Shown here piece by piece: positions 4,454-12,201 of a DNA stretch of 47,970 nucleotides. Made by a program: the position numbers and the translations under genes. The notes under the pieces are model-generated. The model ran no database searches and was not told the DNA's origin. It saw nothing but the letters and a program-made list of their open reading frames with translations. How positions within the stretch are numbered: the stretch's first letter is position 1; each line of letters opens with the position of its first letter. Source of the DNA: a virus; IMG/VR virus record IMGVR_UViG_3300032285_000820, positions 1 to 47,970 of that record; one strand, written 5' to 3'.

Positions 4454-5350
4454 ATGGAAACACTAGAGTTAAATCAGAACCTTGTTAGTCCAACGACTAA
4501 CACAACACCAAGCATATCTTCATCAGCAATGCTTGTAGAACTAAATATCTCATTGTGGACAGGACGTAAGTTTGATAAGAATGTATCACAAGAGATTGAC
4601 ACACAGAAAAACGCTACAACTAGGGCAGGTAATTATCATAAGAAGTTATTTGCAGACGAACCTAAGTTTGAAGCTATCACAAAATTCGCAGGTAATGCTA
4701 GGACTGCACACTATTATCAGACTATGCCATGGTCGGATAGTGGACTACGCTTACTAACAACTCCTTTATTCTTTGAGTATAACAAAAAGATGACGGAAGC
4801 CGATGCCGAATTCAATCGGTTGGTAAGTGAGTTTATCAATGACTATGACAACATGATTGCACGTGCGCATACCAAGCTAGGCAACTTATTTAATCCCGAG
4901 GACTATCCGAGTATAGACGAAGTGGCAGACAAGTATCACTTCAGACTAAAGTATAGCCCCGTTCCCGAAGTCGGTGACTTTAGGGTTGACGTAGGGCAAG
5001 ACGCATTGAAACAACTTAACGAGAGTTATGCCAACTATTATCAAGAGCAACTGAACAATGCATACAAAGATGTATGGCAGAGAACTTATGACGCATTGAA
5101 GTCTATGAGTGATAGGTTAGCAGGTGATAACAAACAAATCTTTAGGGATACTCTTGTCACAAATGTGACTGGCATCGTCGAATTACTCGACAAGTTTAAC
5201 GTGACGAATGATGACGCTATGCGCAAAGCTAAATTAAAAATTACTGACGCATTACGTGGTATCACACCCGACGCGCTACGTGAAGATGATTATTTACGTC
5301 ATGACACTAAACGCAAGGTTGATGAATTATTAAAAGAGTTTGCATGGTAG
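4454..5350 (+). CDS. DUF3150-like protein (partner of MoxR AAA+ / VWA pair), 298 aa
   Basis: The 298-residue protein resembles the DUF3150 family: an N-terminal L-N-I-S-L-W-T-G-R-K segment, A-R-T-A-H-Y-Y-Q-T-M-P-W-S-D-S-G-L-R-L-L about 80 residues in, then a long helical region and a Y-H-F-R-L-K-Y-S-P-V-P segment near the middle. DUF3150 genes are typically found directly before a CobS/MoxR-like AAA+ ATPase and a VWA protein, exactly as here; biochemical function is unknown. ATG 4454 is preferred to the in-frame ATG 4448 because AGGAG (4442-4446) lies 7 nt from 4454 but only 1 nt from 4448. Palindromic repeat copy 9 lies at codons 11-16. The family call rests on motif recognition and context. 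Confidence 0.65.
   Translation: METLELNQNLVSPTTNTTPSISSSAMLVELNISLWTGRKFDKNVSQEIDTQKNATTRAGNYHKKLFADEPKFEAITKFAGNARTAHYYQTMPWSDSGLRLLTTPLFFEYNKKMTEADAEFNRLVSEFINDYDNMIARAHTKLGNLFNPEDYPSIDEVADKYHFRLKYSPVPEVGDFRVDVGQDALKQLNESYANYYQEQLNNAYKDVWQRTYDALKSMSDRLAGDNKQIFRDTLVTNVTGIVELLDKFNVTNDDAMRKAKLKITDALRGITPDALREDDYLRHDTKRKVDELLKEFAW
4484..4501. repeat. Palindromic repeat copy 9 (centre CAAC), inside a gene
   Basis: Perfect arms near the 5' end of the DUF3150-like gene, read as V-S-P-T-T-N (frame GTT AGT Cnn). Confidence 0.95.
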
Positions 5351-5355
5351 TACGT

Positions 5356-5373
5356 GTTAGTCCGTCGACTAAC
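5356..5373. repeat. Palindromic repeat copy 10 (centre CGTC)
   Basis: Perfect arms in the 46-bp gap between the DUF3150-like gene and the AAA+ gene, ending 13 bp before the GGAG ribosome-binding site. Confidence 0.95.
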
Positions 5374-5396
5374 TTAATTTTAAAATGGAGACACAC

Positions 5397-6509
5397 ATGA
5401 AACAATCAGCAGAAAGTTTATTCGCACAATCTATTGATGAGTGCGCAGATAGTATCTTGGCAACAGGTAATAAAGTGACAACATTGGTACAAGGTCATAT
5501 GGGTACAGGTAAGTCAAGTATCCTTAAAATCTTAGCAAGTAAATTGCCCGACCATATCCCATGTTATTTTGACTGCACCACTAAAGATTTAGGTGACTTG
5601 ATGTTGCCGAAAATAGTCAGTGATAGTGACGAGGATTATGTCAAGTTTGTACCGAATGAGGAAATGGGTATGCACCATGATAAGCCAATCATCTTAATGA
5701 TTGATGAGTTTGGCAAAGCGAACCCATCAGTTAAGAACGGCATGATGCGTATTATGTTAGAACGTACAATGGGGAATAAGAAATTGCACCCCGAGTCTAT
5801 CGTATTTGCAACGACTAATCTTGGCACAGAAGGTGTTGGTGACTTACTTATGCCCCACCATAGAAATCGTATCACAGTTATACGAATGAAGAAACCTACT
5901 GCAACTGAATGGATTGAGAACTATGCGCTTAATGCAGGAATACACCCTGCACTTATCATGTGGGTTAAAGAGAATGGTGAACAACTATTTCAGACGTTCG
6001 AGGAAGTCGAGAAACCCGACGACGAAGTAGGTGGTAATCCGTATATCTATCACCCACAGGCTCAACGCCCTGCTTTCTTTACTCCACGTTCAGCAGAGTT
6101 AGCAAGTCATTGGTTATGGGCAAAGGATAAGATAAGTCACAATGCCTTGAAGTCCAACTTGATTGGTACTATCGGCGCACGTGGTGGCGCAGACCTTGAC
6201 GCATATATCGAACTGGTTGACCAACTTCCAACACAGGAAGATATTAAGACGAAACCAACTGATGCCAAAGTACCAGATACAGCATCAGCAGTAGTCATGG
6301 TTGTCTATCGAGCATTGGCAACTATGAACAAAGACTTCATTGACCCGTTCATGGTTTATCTAAACCGACTAGACAAAGAAGCACAAGCATTGTTTGCTAT
6401 GCAAGTACGTAATCCTAAGTACCAAAAACAAGCAATCGTCATGAGTAATAAGAAATTCACCGAGTGGTGTATTGCTAACAACTTCATGTTTAGTGCAGAT
6501 AAAAAATAA
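5397..6509 (+). CDS. MoxR/CobS-type AAA+ ATPase, 370 aa
   Basis: The 370-residue protein carries a Walker A GHMGTGKSS (residues 33-41) and a Walker B with acidic finish (I-I-L-M-I-D-E-F-G-K-A, about residue 100). A sensor-1-like V-F-A-T-T-N-L follows, then a conserved H-H-R-N-R-I segment. This is the single-domain AAA+ core of the MoxR/CobS group, ATPases that remodel a partner together with a VWA protein. The start at 5397 has GGAG 6 nt upstream; an in-frame ATG at 5385 has none. It lies between the DUF3150-like and VWA genes, each gap carrying one palindromic repeat. The substrate is unknown; host-protein remodelling or virion/DNA-complex maturation are possible. Confidence 0.85.
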   Translation: MKQSAESLFAQSIDECADSILATGNKVTTLVQGHMGTGKSSILKILASKLPDHIPCYFDCTTKDLGDLMLPKIVSDSDEDYVKFVPNEEMGMHHDKPIILMIDEFGKANPSVKNGMMRIMLERTMGNKKLHPESIVFATTNLGTEGVGDLLMPHHRNRITVIRMKKPTATEWIENYALNAGIHPALIMWVKENGEQLFQTFEEVEKPDDEVGGNPYIYHPQAQRPAFFTPRSAELASHWLWAKDKISHNALKSNLIGTIGARGGADLDAYIELVDQLPTQEDIKTKPTDAKVPDTASAVVMVVYRALATMNKDFIDPFMVYLNRLDKEAQALFAMQVRNPKYQKQAIVMSNKKFTEWCIANNFMFSADKK

Positions 6510-6510
6510 T

Positions 6511-6528
6511 GTTAGTCGCCCGACTAAC
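6511..6528. repeat. Palindromic repeat copy 11 (centre GCCC)
   Basis: Perfect arms 1 bp after the AAA+ stop codon and directly before TAGGAG of the next gene. Confidence 0.95.
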
Positions 6529-6543
6529 AACTAGGAGAATGAT

Positions 6544-7719
6544 ATGTTAAACATAGGTAAGCAACTAACGGCAGAACAACGTCTTTACAAAGCAACTACC
6601 GACATCATTGGTCGAGATGAATTTGTAGCACTCGCAGGTGTATTGATGATTGGTAGTAAGCAAGTAGTAGATGATGTACCAACTGCTTGTACCAATGGCA
6701 AAGACGAACTGTATGGCAGAGAGTTTGTAGATAAACTATCTGATGCCGAATTCAGATTTGTTATGCTACACGAATGTTATCACAAGATGTATAGACACTT
6801 GAGTACGTGGCAACATCTTAATAAGATTGATGCTATGCGAACTAACCAAGCGTGTGACTATGTGATTAATCTTAAACTTGCAGACACAGACGCATACAAA
6901 CAAGGTTGGATACGTATGCCTAATGGTGGACTCATGGATACACAGTTTGCCAACATGAACACAGAACAAGTGTTTAAGTTATTACCACCTAATGACGGAC
7001 AGGGTAATGGTCAAGGTGGTGGTCAAGGGTTCGATGAACATGATTGGGAAGGTGCTAAAGAACTATCGACTGAGGAAGCCGAAAGTCTAGCACGTGAGAT
7101 TGATGAAGCCGTACGTCAAGGTGCAATCATGGCAGGTAAAATGGGTACAGGTGGACTACGTGACTTGAAGGATTTGCTCGAGCCTAAAAAGAATTGGAAG
7201 GAACTCTTGCGAGAATTCATGACAACTACGTGTGCAGGTAAGGACTACTCAACATGGCGTAAGCCTAATCGTAGGTACATAGGATACGATATGTTAATGC
7301 CTAGTAGTATCAGCGAGTCAGTCGGTGAGATAGTAGTAGCAATCGACACGTCGGGTTCAATCGGTGAGTACGAACTACGTGCCTTCCTATCCGAAGTCAA
7401 AGGTATATGTGACAACGTGAAACCTAGTAAGGTACGAGTCTTGTATTGGGATACTGAGGTGTGTGGTCATGAAGTATATAACCAAGACGAACTCGACAAC
7501 TTACCGAAGTCAACTAAACCGAAAGGTGGTGGTGGAACTATGGTTGAGTGTGTACCAACTTATATGAACGAGCATGGTATCAAGCCCGAGTGTGTAGTCG
7601 TATTAACAGATGGACACTTGGGTGGTTCATGGGGTACATGGAGTGTACCTTTGATATGGTGTATTCAAGGTAATAAACGAGCAACACCTAATGTGGGTGT
7701 GGCAGTACATATTGATTAA
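6544..7719 (+). CDS. DUF2201-type VWA protein with metallopeptidase-like N-domain, 391 aa
   Basis: The 391-residue protein has two parts. Residues 1-140 form a zincin-like domain with L-H-E-C-Y-H-K (HExxH, 76-80) and a nearby H85. After a Gly/Gln-rich linker (about 150-163), residues 260-391 form a VWA-like domain: V-V-A-I-D-T-S-G-S-I (MIDAS DxSxS, 268-272), GGGGT (T332) and V-V-L-T-D-G-H (D356). This two-domain layout matches the DUF2201 (VWA-like plus N-terminal peptidase-like) proteins that pair with MoxR ATPases. The MIDAS residues are intact, so metal-dependent partner binding is expected. Start: AGGAG 7 nt upstream of ATG 6544. With the two genes upstream it probably forms one complex. 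Confidence 0.82.
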   Translation: MLNIGKQLTAEQRLYKATTDIIGRDEFVALAGVLMIGSKQVVDDVPTACTNGKDELYGREFVDKLSDAEFRFVMLHECYHKMYRHLSTWQHLNKIDAMRTNQACDYVINLKLADTDAYKQGWIRMPNGGLMDTQFANMNTEQVFKLLPPNDGQGNGQGGGQGFDEHDWEGAKELSTEEAESLAREIDEAVRQGAIMAGKMGTGGLRDLKDLLEPKKNWKELLREFMTTTCAGKDYSTWRKPNRRYIGYDMLMPSSISESVGEIVVAIDTSGSIGEYELRAFLSEVKGICDNVKPSKVRVLYWDTEVCGHEVYNQDELDNLPKSTKPKGGGGTMVECVPTYMNEHGIKPECVVVLTDGHLGGSWGTWSVPLIWCIQGNKRATPNVGVAVHID

Positions 7720-7722
7720 TAT

Positions 7723-7740
7723 GTTAGTCGACAGACTAAC
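7723..7740. repeat. Palindromic repeat copy 12 (centre GACA)
   Basis: Perfect arms 3 bp after the VWA stop codon and 21 bp before the next ATG, extended to 8 bp by flanking T/A. Confidence 0.95.
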
Positions 7741-7761
7741 ACTAACTTTAAGGAAACTAAA

Positions 7762-8733
7762 ATGGGTGCAATAGAAGCTAAAGTAGCACAAATAGGTAGA
7801 ATAAATAAATTTAAAACATCTGAATATGGTAAATCAATTCATCGGGGTATGTCTACGTTTGATGAAGTAGTAAAAGCATATGAAAGCATTACGCCTGTGA
7901 GAACTAAAGATACAGGCTTACGTATGCAGGACAGACGACCACTCAATAGTCGTTGGAAATGGTGGGAACGTGTGTATAAGTTTGATGATAATACTTATGG
8001 CTTATGTGATGGACATGAATGGTGGTGGGGTGGCAAGGAGGAACTTATGCAGACTTGCCCTATTCTGTGGGAACGTAAAGCCGATGGTGAATATATAACC
8101 ATACGTAATCACTACCACAGATGGCAAACATCATATACAAGGTTTGAATTTCTAGCATGGTACTTGCCTGTCGGAATAACATTTTGGTATAACACAGGTA
8201 AACATTTTATTAACTATGAGGACAAAGATTATGCGTTGCCGAAAATGGTTAGTAATGTGAAGTGGGGTTCGAGTGGAACTATCGAAGTATTACAAGACCA
8301 TAAGATTATATTTAAACGTGAAGGAAATAATTTTACACGTGTTAATAACTTATTGCCTGTATCCACTAAACGTAAGGGTGAACTCGCATATCAATATCAA
8401 GACAAGATATTAAAGTTATGGGATTGGGCAAATGTCATGTTGCCTGTGTTAGGTGATAGCCTAACGCATGAAGGACTAAGTGTTTATTCAGACTCAATGA
8501 CAGATAACAAAAATGGTATGTGGTATTGGCGTCAAGAGAACGACCCTAAACAAGTATTAGAGATACTTGATGATGAAGAACACCCAAAGAAAATGGCACT
8601 TGCAGTATGTGTTGCCTATGCAACTGAGTCTATTGGAATGGGTAGGCACTATCAAGTAGGAGATAAATCACGCCAAAAGTTTGTAGATATGCTACGTAAA
8701 CTTGGTGGTATGTATGATGTTGATTATAAATAA
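7762..8733 (+). CDS. Hypothetical phage protein, 323 aa, Trp/Tyr-rich
   Basis: No family recognised. ATG 7762 follows TTTAAGGAAAC. The 323-residue product is soluble and unusually rich in Trp and Tyr (R-W-K-W-W-E-R-V-Y and H-E-W-W-W-G-G in the first 100 residues), suggesting a beta-rich fold in the middle and a helical C-terminal third. No catalytic motif or membrane helix is seen. It is transcribed with the AAA/VWA trio and is separated from it by a palindromic repeat. The next gene starts 11 bp downstream, so the two are probably co-translated. It could be a client or effector of the AAA/VWA complex, but only its position suggests this. Confidence 0.78.
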   Translation: MGAIEAKVAQIGRINKFKTSEYGKSIHRGMSTFDEVVKAYESITPVRTKDTGLRMQDRRPLNSRWKWWERVYKFDDNTYGLCDGHEWWWGGKEELMQTCPILWERKADGEYITIRNHYHRWQTSYTRFEFLAWYLPVGITFWYNTGKHFINYEDKDYALPKMVSNVKWGSSGTIEVLQDHKIIFKREGNNFTRVNNLLPVSTKRKGELAYQYQDKILKLWDWANVMLPVLGDSLTHEGLSVYSDSMTDNKNGMWYWRQENDPKQVLEILDDEEHPKKMALAVCVAYATESIGMGRHYQVGDKSRQKFVDMLRKLGGMYDVDYK

Positions 8734-8744
8734 AGGAGACAACT

Positions 8745-9695
8745 ATGAGAGAAACAATTAAAAGTATTATGGAACACTCAAACAATAAAGATATTGTTGG
8801 GAAGATGTGTGAGGATACTAAAGAGTATGGTTGGGATAAGTGGGTAAGTGGGTATCCGACAGATGACAAGATGAAACCCTTATTGGAGATGATATTAACG
8901 GCTATGCCGAATATAAAAATCTATCCACGAAGCACATCAAGACTTATAAAACCTACACAAGAAATACGTATCGTGCAAGACTTTTATTTATATACGGATA
9001 CTTGCGCGTTTCCGTTAGGTCATGTTGGGTTCAAGGACTACACAGTCGGTCGAGGTGAAGGTACTGCAACGTATGGTGTATATAGTCGTAAGATACAGAA
9101 TGCCAAGTACCATGATAGTCGTGAGGAATTTCATATGATTATGACATCTAATATTGACAAGGCATTCAAAGCAGTTAAGACGTATGCCGTACCATACACA
9201 GACAAAGAACTTGCTAAAGAATATTTTGATGGCTTATCAAGTAAAGTTAATGATACGGCAAGAGGTATCAAACGTGACTTAGATAATCTCGTAGGTAAAA
9301 TTAAATGGGGCAGTGACAAAAATGTTATAGAGGAACTGCTTTATTTAAAAAGTCAAGGTATAAAGTTTAAGACAGAAGTATTTAATGAGGTTGCAAATAG
9401 TATTCAAGAAGCGTATGAGAAAGTTAGGGAAGAAGAAAGTCGCAAGGTCGGTGCATTATTTGTACATTTCAGAAAAGTAGGTGATGATATGTATGCTGAT
9501 GTTGAGGAACTATCTGATGTAAGAAGCAAACGTGATGCAGAGTTTGTTAGTCCGCCGACTACCTACTTAGCTTCGGAACTTCCTGAACATATACTCAACG
9601 GCGTATCTGTGCTTAACATCTTACAAGATGGGCAATATGTAGCACGTATCGGACAAAAGATTGACAATGAAACATTTTGGTTAGAGAGGGGATAA
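8745..9695 (+). CDS. Hypothetical phage protein, 316 aa
   Basis: ATG 8745 follows AAAGGAGAC. The 316-residue protein is not recognised. Residues 1-115 contain an alpha/beta-looking part with a G-R-G-E-G-T-A-T-Y-G-V-Y-S-R-K segment. Residues 130-245 are helical and charged, probably coiled-coil in part (Y-E-K-V-R-E-E-E-S-R-K). A C-terminal section follows. The imperfect palindromic repeat copy 13 encodes F-V-S-P-P-T-T near residue 270. It lies one base upstream of the next gene. The weight and position next to the 323-residue gene suggest a pair, but no function can be given. Confidence 0.78.
   Translation: MRETIKSIMEHSNNKDIVGKMCEDTKEYGWDKWVSGYPTDDKMKPLLEMILTAMPNIKIYPRSTSRLIKPTQEIRIVQDFYLYTDTCAFPLGHVGFKDYTVGRGEGTATYGVYSRKIQNAKYHDSREEFHMIMTSNIDKAFKAVKTYAVPYTDKELAKEYFDGLSSKVNDTARGIKRDLDNLVGKIKWGSDKNVIEELLYLKSQGIKFKTEVFNEVANSIQEAYEKVREEESRKVGALFVHFRKVGDDMYADVEELSDVRSKRDAEFVSPPTTYLASELPEHILNGVSVLNILQDGQYVARIGQKIDNETFWLERG
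9546..9563. repeat. Imperfect palindromic repeat copy 13 (GTTAGTC-CGCC-GACTACC)
   Basis: The only copy with an arm mismatch (GACTACC instead of GACTAAC), inside the 8745-9695 gene and read as V-S-P-P-T-T. It is also the only copy in the middle to late part of a long gene. Confidence 0.8.
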
Positions 9696-9696
9696 T

Positions 9697-10116
9697 ATGC
9701 AACATCAACTATCAAGAGTAGAACAGATTGAAGCGCAAGTCATTACAGACTTATTCAAGAGTGTGCATAGCAGAGGAGAAAAGATACATGACGTTTTAAG
9801 TGACGCTAATGTTGAAGCACTCCTTAATATGTTAGCAGAACAACCTATCTATCGTGTGACAATACATGACAGAACAGGAGAGGTTAATACAGATTGTTAT
9901 GATTTGTTAGAAAACTTTGCACCCGAATTAAAAATGCGTTATGATAATATAAATGCATTACCTAAGTGGGCGCAGGAGAAGTTAGCCGTACTTATGGTAT
10001 TAGACCCCGACAAAGTGAACAACGATGTAGTCGGTGTAGGGAGACGTATTAGCCGTAATATCTATTGGCTATACAAGGAGAACGAGAATGGCAACAACCC
10101 CCGAGGGGAAAGTTAA
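9697..10116 (+). CDS. Hypothetical protein, 139 aa
   Basis: ATG 9697 lies one base after the previous stop, behind GAGAGGGGATAAT. The 139-residue product is mostly helical and soluble, with an acidic first half and an R-R-I-S-R-N-I-Y-W-L-Y segment near the C-terminus. No domain recognised. It overlaps the nuclease gene that follows by 29 nt in another frame, which suggests translational coupling with it. Function unknown. Confidence 0.75.
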   Translation: MQHQLSRVEQIEAQVITDLFKSVHSRGEKIHDVLSDANVEALLNMLAEQPIYRVTIHDRTGEVNTDCYDLLENFAPELKMRYDNINALPKWAQEKLAVLMVLDPDKVNNDVVGVGRRISRNIYWLYKENENGNNPRGES

Positions 10117-10396
10117 GAAACAAGTGCGCTTAGTCTTGGATAGGCTAGGCGCATATTATGTGATGCCAGTCACTAACGGATTTGGGAAGCAAGGTGCGCC
10201 CGATTTTTTAGTGTGCTATCAAGGATTATTTTTTGGTATAGAATGTAAAGCAGGTAAGGGTAAGACCACTGCATTACAAGAACTTAATCTAAAACATATA
10301 CAAGATGCAGGGGGAACTGCATTAGTCGTATATGAACATGATGTAGTAAATTTAGAAAATCAGTTAGTCGGTCGACTAACATCATTAGGAGAATGA
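10088..10396 (+). CDS. VRR-NUC domain nuclease, 102 aa
   Basis: The 102-residue protein is a minimal PD-(D/E)xK nuclease of the VRR-NUC type: G-A-P-D-F-L-V (D39), strand F-F-G-I-E-C-K (E52-x-K54), and a following helix with A-L-Q-E (Q64). Stand-alone phage VRR-NUC proteins are predicted structure-selective or Holliday-junction nucleases used in replication and recombination. ATG 10088 follows AAGGAGAACGAGA. The gene's last codons (L-V-G-R-L-T) are formed by palindromic repeat copy 14. It overlaps the upstream gene by 29 nt. Confidence 0.85.
   Translation: MATTPEGKVKKQVRLVLDRLGAYYVMPVTNGFGKQGAPDFLVCYQGLFFGIECKAGKGKTTALQELNLKHIQDAGGTALVVYEHDVVNLENQLVGRLTSLGE
10363..10380. repeat. Palindromic repeat copy 14 (centre GGTC), last copy
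   Basis: Perfect arms at the 3' end of the VRR-NUC gene, read as L-V-G-R-L-T, and 19 bp before the next start at 10399. No further copy was found to the right in the window. Confidence 0.95.
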
Positions 10397-10398
10397 GA

Positions 10399-10653
10399 AT
10401 GGACGAGCAACAAGCGCAAGTAGAACAAAACTTTAATATACTTATTAAAGAAGTCATGGATGTATTTCGTAAGCACAACCCACCTATTGAAGTCGCAGTA
10501 TCAAGTGTATTCTTTGTATTGTCGGAAGTAGCACAAAACATTAATGTGCCTAAAGAAGCCCTTATTACAAGATTATCAGAAGTATATGATATGGTGACTG
10601 ACATGAGACAAAAGGCTCAAGAAGCGCAACCTACTCAAGAAACTCAAGAATAA
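10399..10653 (+). CDS. Hypothetical small helical protein, 84 aa
   Basis: ATG 10399 has AGGAG (10387-10391) 7 nt upstream; an in-frame ATG at 10393 is only 1 nt away from it and is probably a decoy. The 84-residue protein is predicted almost fully helical, with Gln/Glu-rich ends (MDEQQAQ ... QPTQETQE) and a hydrophobic middle (AVSSVFFVLSEVAQ). That middle is too polar to be a clear membrane helix. No family recognised. Confidence 0.72.
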   Translation: MDEQQAQVEQNFNILIKEVMDVFRKHNPPIEVAVSSVFFVLSEVAQNINVPKEALITRLSEVYDMVTDMRQKAQEAQPTQETQE

Positions 10654-10662
10654 GGACACGAT

Positions 10663-11424
10663 ATGGAAGAAAAAACAAGCGTTCCTTTTTTATTTGTAGC
10701 AACACCCATGTATGGTGGTTTATGTCATGGTACGTTTGCCACAAGTTTACTCACTATGGTCAGTACATTTACCAATGCTCAGATGGGATTTACCTTTGCA
10801 CATATGATGAACGAGTCTTTAATTACTCGCGCACGTGATAGTTTAGCAAATGACTTTTTAGATACTGAAGAATGTACTCATCTTATGTTTATTGACTCAG
10901 ACATTGGATTTAATCCACAAGATATTATTCCAATGGTAAATGCCGATAAAGATATTATCGTAGGCTTATATCCTAAAAAAGAAATTAATTGGAATCAAGT
11001 ATCAGAAGCAGTAAAACAAGGTGTACCACCACAAGCACTAGGTGATTACACAGGTGTGTTTGTAGTCAACTCTGCTAATAATGAAAGCCAACTTGAAGTA
11101 AAACTTAGTGAACCTATTGAGATTGCTAATGGTGGTACAGGCTTTATGTTAATTAAGCGTAATGTTATTGAGAAATTAAAAGATGTTGTACCAACTTATA
11201 ATAGCGATATGTATAAAATAATAGATACAGAACGTAAGCCACGAACAATATACCAGTTCTTTGACACAAGCATTGATAAAGATTCGGGCAATCGTTTGTT
11301 ATCAGAAGATTATCATTTCTGCAAATTAGCACGTGACAATGGCTTTAAAGTATGGGCTGCGCCTTGGGCGCAATTATCTCATACAGGCTCATATACATTC
11401 AGCGGATTTTTACCAAGAACATAG
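10663..11424 (+). CDS. Glycosyltransferase (GT-A fold, family 2-like), 253 aa
   Basis: The 253-residue protein has a GT-A-type layout: a first strand F-L-F-V-A-T-P-M-Y-G, then S-L-I-T-R-A-R-D-S-L-A (the N/R-A-R-N segment of these enzymes) and H-L-M-F-I-D-S-D-I-G-F (DxD motif, D78-x-D80), which binds the metal and nucleotide sugar. A central G-G-T-G-F-M-L-I and an S-E-D-Y-H-F-C (acidic base region) follow about 100 residues later. Phage enzymes like this modify host surface sugars, virion proteins or hypermodified DNA bases; the target cannot be read here. ATG 10663 follows AAGGACACGAT. It is part of the continuous early operon. Confidence 0.75.
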   Translation: MEEKTSVPFLFVATPMYGGLCHGTFATSLLTMVSTFTNAQMGFTFAHMMNESLITRARDSLANDFLDTEECTHLMFIDSDIGFNPQDIIPMVNADKDIIVGLYPKKEINWNQVSEAVKQGVPPQALGDYTGVFVVNSANNESQLEVKLSEPIEIANGGTGFMLIKRNVIEKLKDVVPTYNSDMYKIIDTERKPRTIYQFFDTSIDKDSGNRLLSEDYHFCKLARDNGFKVWAAPWAQLSHTGSYTFSGFLPRT

Positions 11425-11432
11425 GAGCATAT

Positions 11433-11579
11433 ATGATGAAACATTATGAGAAACCTTTAGGCGAAAAAATAATTGAAGCAATCATTCTTACTATTACTAT
11501 CACAGGAACAATCTTTATGATGTATGGGTTATATCAAGTCATAGATTTAGTATATATGAGAGGTCAGTTATCATGTTAG
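11433..11579 (+). CDS. Single-span small membrane protein, 48 aa
   Basis: ATG 11433 follows TAGGAGCATAT; the adjacent ATG at 11436 is nearly as well placed. A longer frame reaching into the glycosyltransferase gene has no ribosome-binding site. The 48-residue product has a short charged N-terminus (MMKHYEKPLGEK) and one hydrophobic helix (A-I-I-L-T-I-T-I-T-G-T-I-F-M-M-Y-G). It overlaps the next start by 7 nt. Function unknown. Confidence 0.68.
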   Translation: MMKHYEKPLGEKIIEAIILTITITGTIFMMYGLYQVIDLVYMRGQLSC

Positions 11580-11842
11580 ATTACGCAAGAAAAATGTCTT
11601 ATCTTTTAAAACAACCTTTTGAAACATCTGCCGAAGCTATGGTACGTATGCGTGAAGCGTCAATTCTTATCGATAGATTAGTTATGAAAATAGAAGAAAC
11701 AAAACCCATTCATAAAAAAAGAGATAAAGAAATAATTGATGTCCCATATGAAACCGAAATCAACCCACATGAGAACCTAGATGAAGCAGATATTGCGGAA
11801 GAAATAGATTCATTTACAAGAAACAATGTAGGCTTTGATTAA
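11573..11842 (+). CDS. Hypothetical acidic protein, 89 aa
   Basis: ATG 11573 lies inside the end of the membrane-protein gene, behind GAGAGGTCAGTTATC. The 89-residue product has a helical N-terminal half (YARKMSYLLKQ ... ASILIDRLVMKIEE) and a very acidic C-terminal half (ENLDEADIAEEIDS). No domain recognised. It overlaps the next start by one base (TAATG), typical of coupled translation. Confidence 0.75.
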   Translation: MLDYARKMSYLLKQPFETSAEAMVRMREASILIDRLVMKIEETKPIHKKRDKEIIDVPYETEINPHENLDEADIAEEIDSFTRNNVGFD

Positions 11843-12201
11843 TGGGATTGATGCGAAACCCCAACGCACCACATATAGACTTTACCGATTTAAACGGGGT
11901 ATATAAAAACTATGTACCTTCTAACATCGATATGATGTATGAACGTAATGGATATTTTTTAGTGGGTGAATGGAAACGTCCTAACGAATCTATAAGTATT
12001 GGACAATCAATATTGCTGAAGCAGTTAGCAAAACAACCAAGGTTTATTGTATTAATCATACAAGGTAATACCGATGCAGGTATGCACATAGATGAGTTTT
12101 GGTTATTAAAAAGTGATGGAAGTAAAAAGTCTTTGGGTAAATCGCTTGAATCATTACGAAACTTTATCCACAGATTCTTTAAAGAGATAGCAGATAAATA
12201 A
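11842..12201 (+). CDS. Putative PD-(D/E)xK-fold nuclease-like protein, 119 aa
   Basis: Starts at a TAATG junction. The 119-residue protein has S-N-I-D-M-M-Y-E, then strand F-L-V-G-E-W-K-R-P, then I-G-Q-S-I-L-L-K-Q-L. The spacing (D, about 15 residues, E-x-K, then a helix with Q) is the minimal PD-(D/E)xK active-site pattern. A hydrophobic strand (F-I-V-L-I-I-Q-G) follows as expected for this fold. I infer a small nuclease or an inactive relative; the assignment is from motif spacing only. The next gene begins right after its stop. Confidence 0.5.
   Translation: MGLMRNPNAPHIDFTDLNGVYKNYVPSNIDMMYERNGYFLVGEWKRPNESISIGQSILLKQLAKQPRFIVLIIQGNTDAGMHIDEFWLLKSDGSKKSLGKSLESLRNFIHRFFKEIADK

Noticed and set aside
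570-10380. CRISPR array or transposon ends as explanation for the palindromes
   Set aside because: Copies are 18 bp, irregularly spaced by 0.1-1.8 kb with genes between them, and show no spacers of constant length, no target-site duplications and no transposase.
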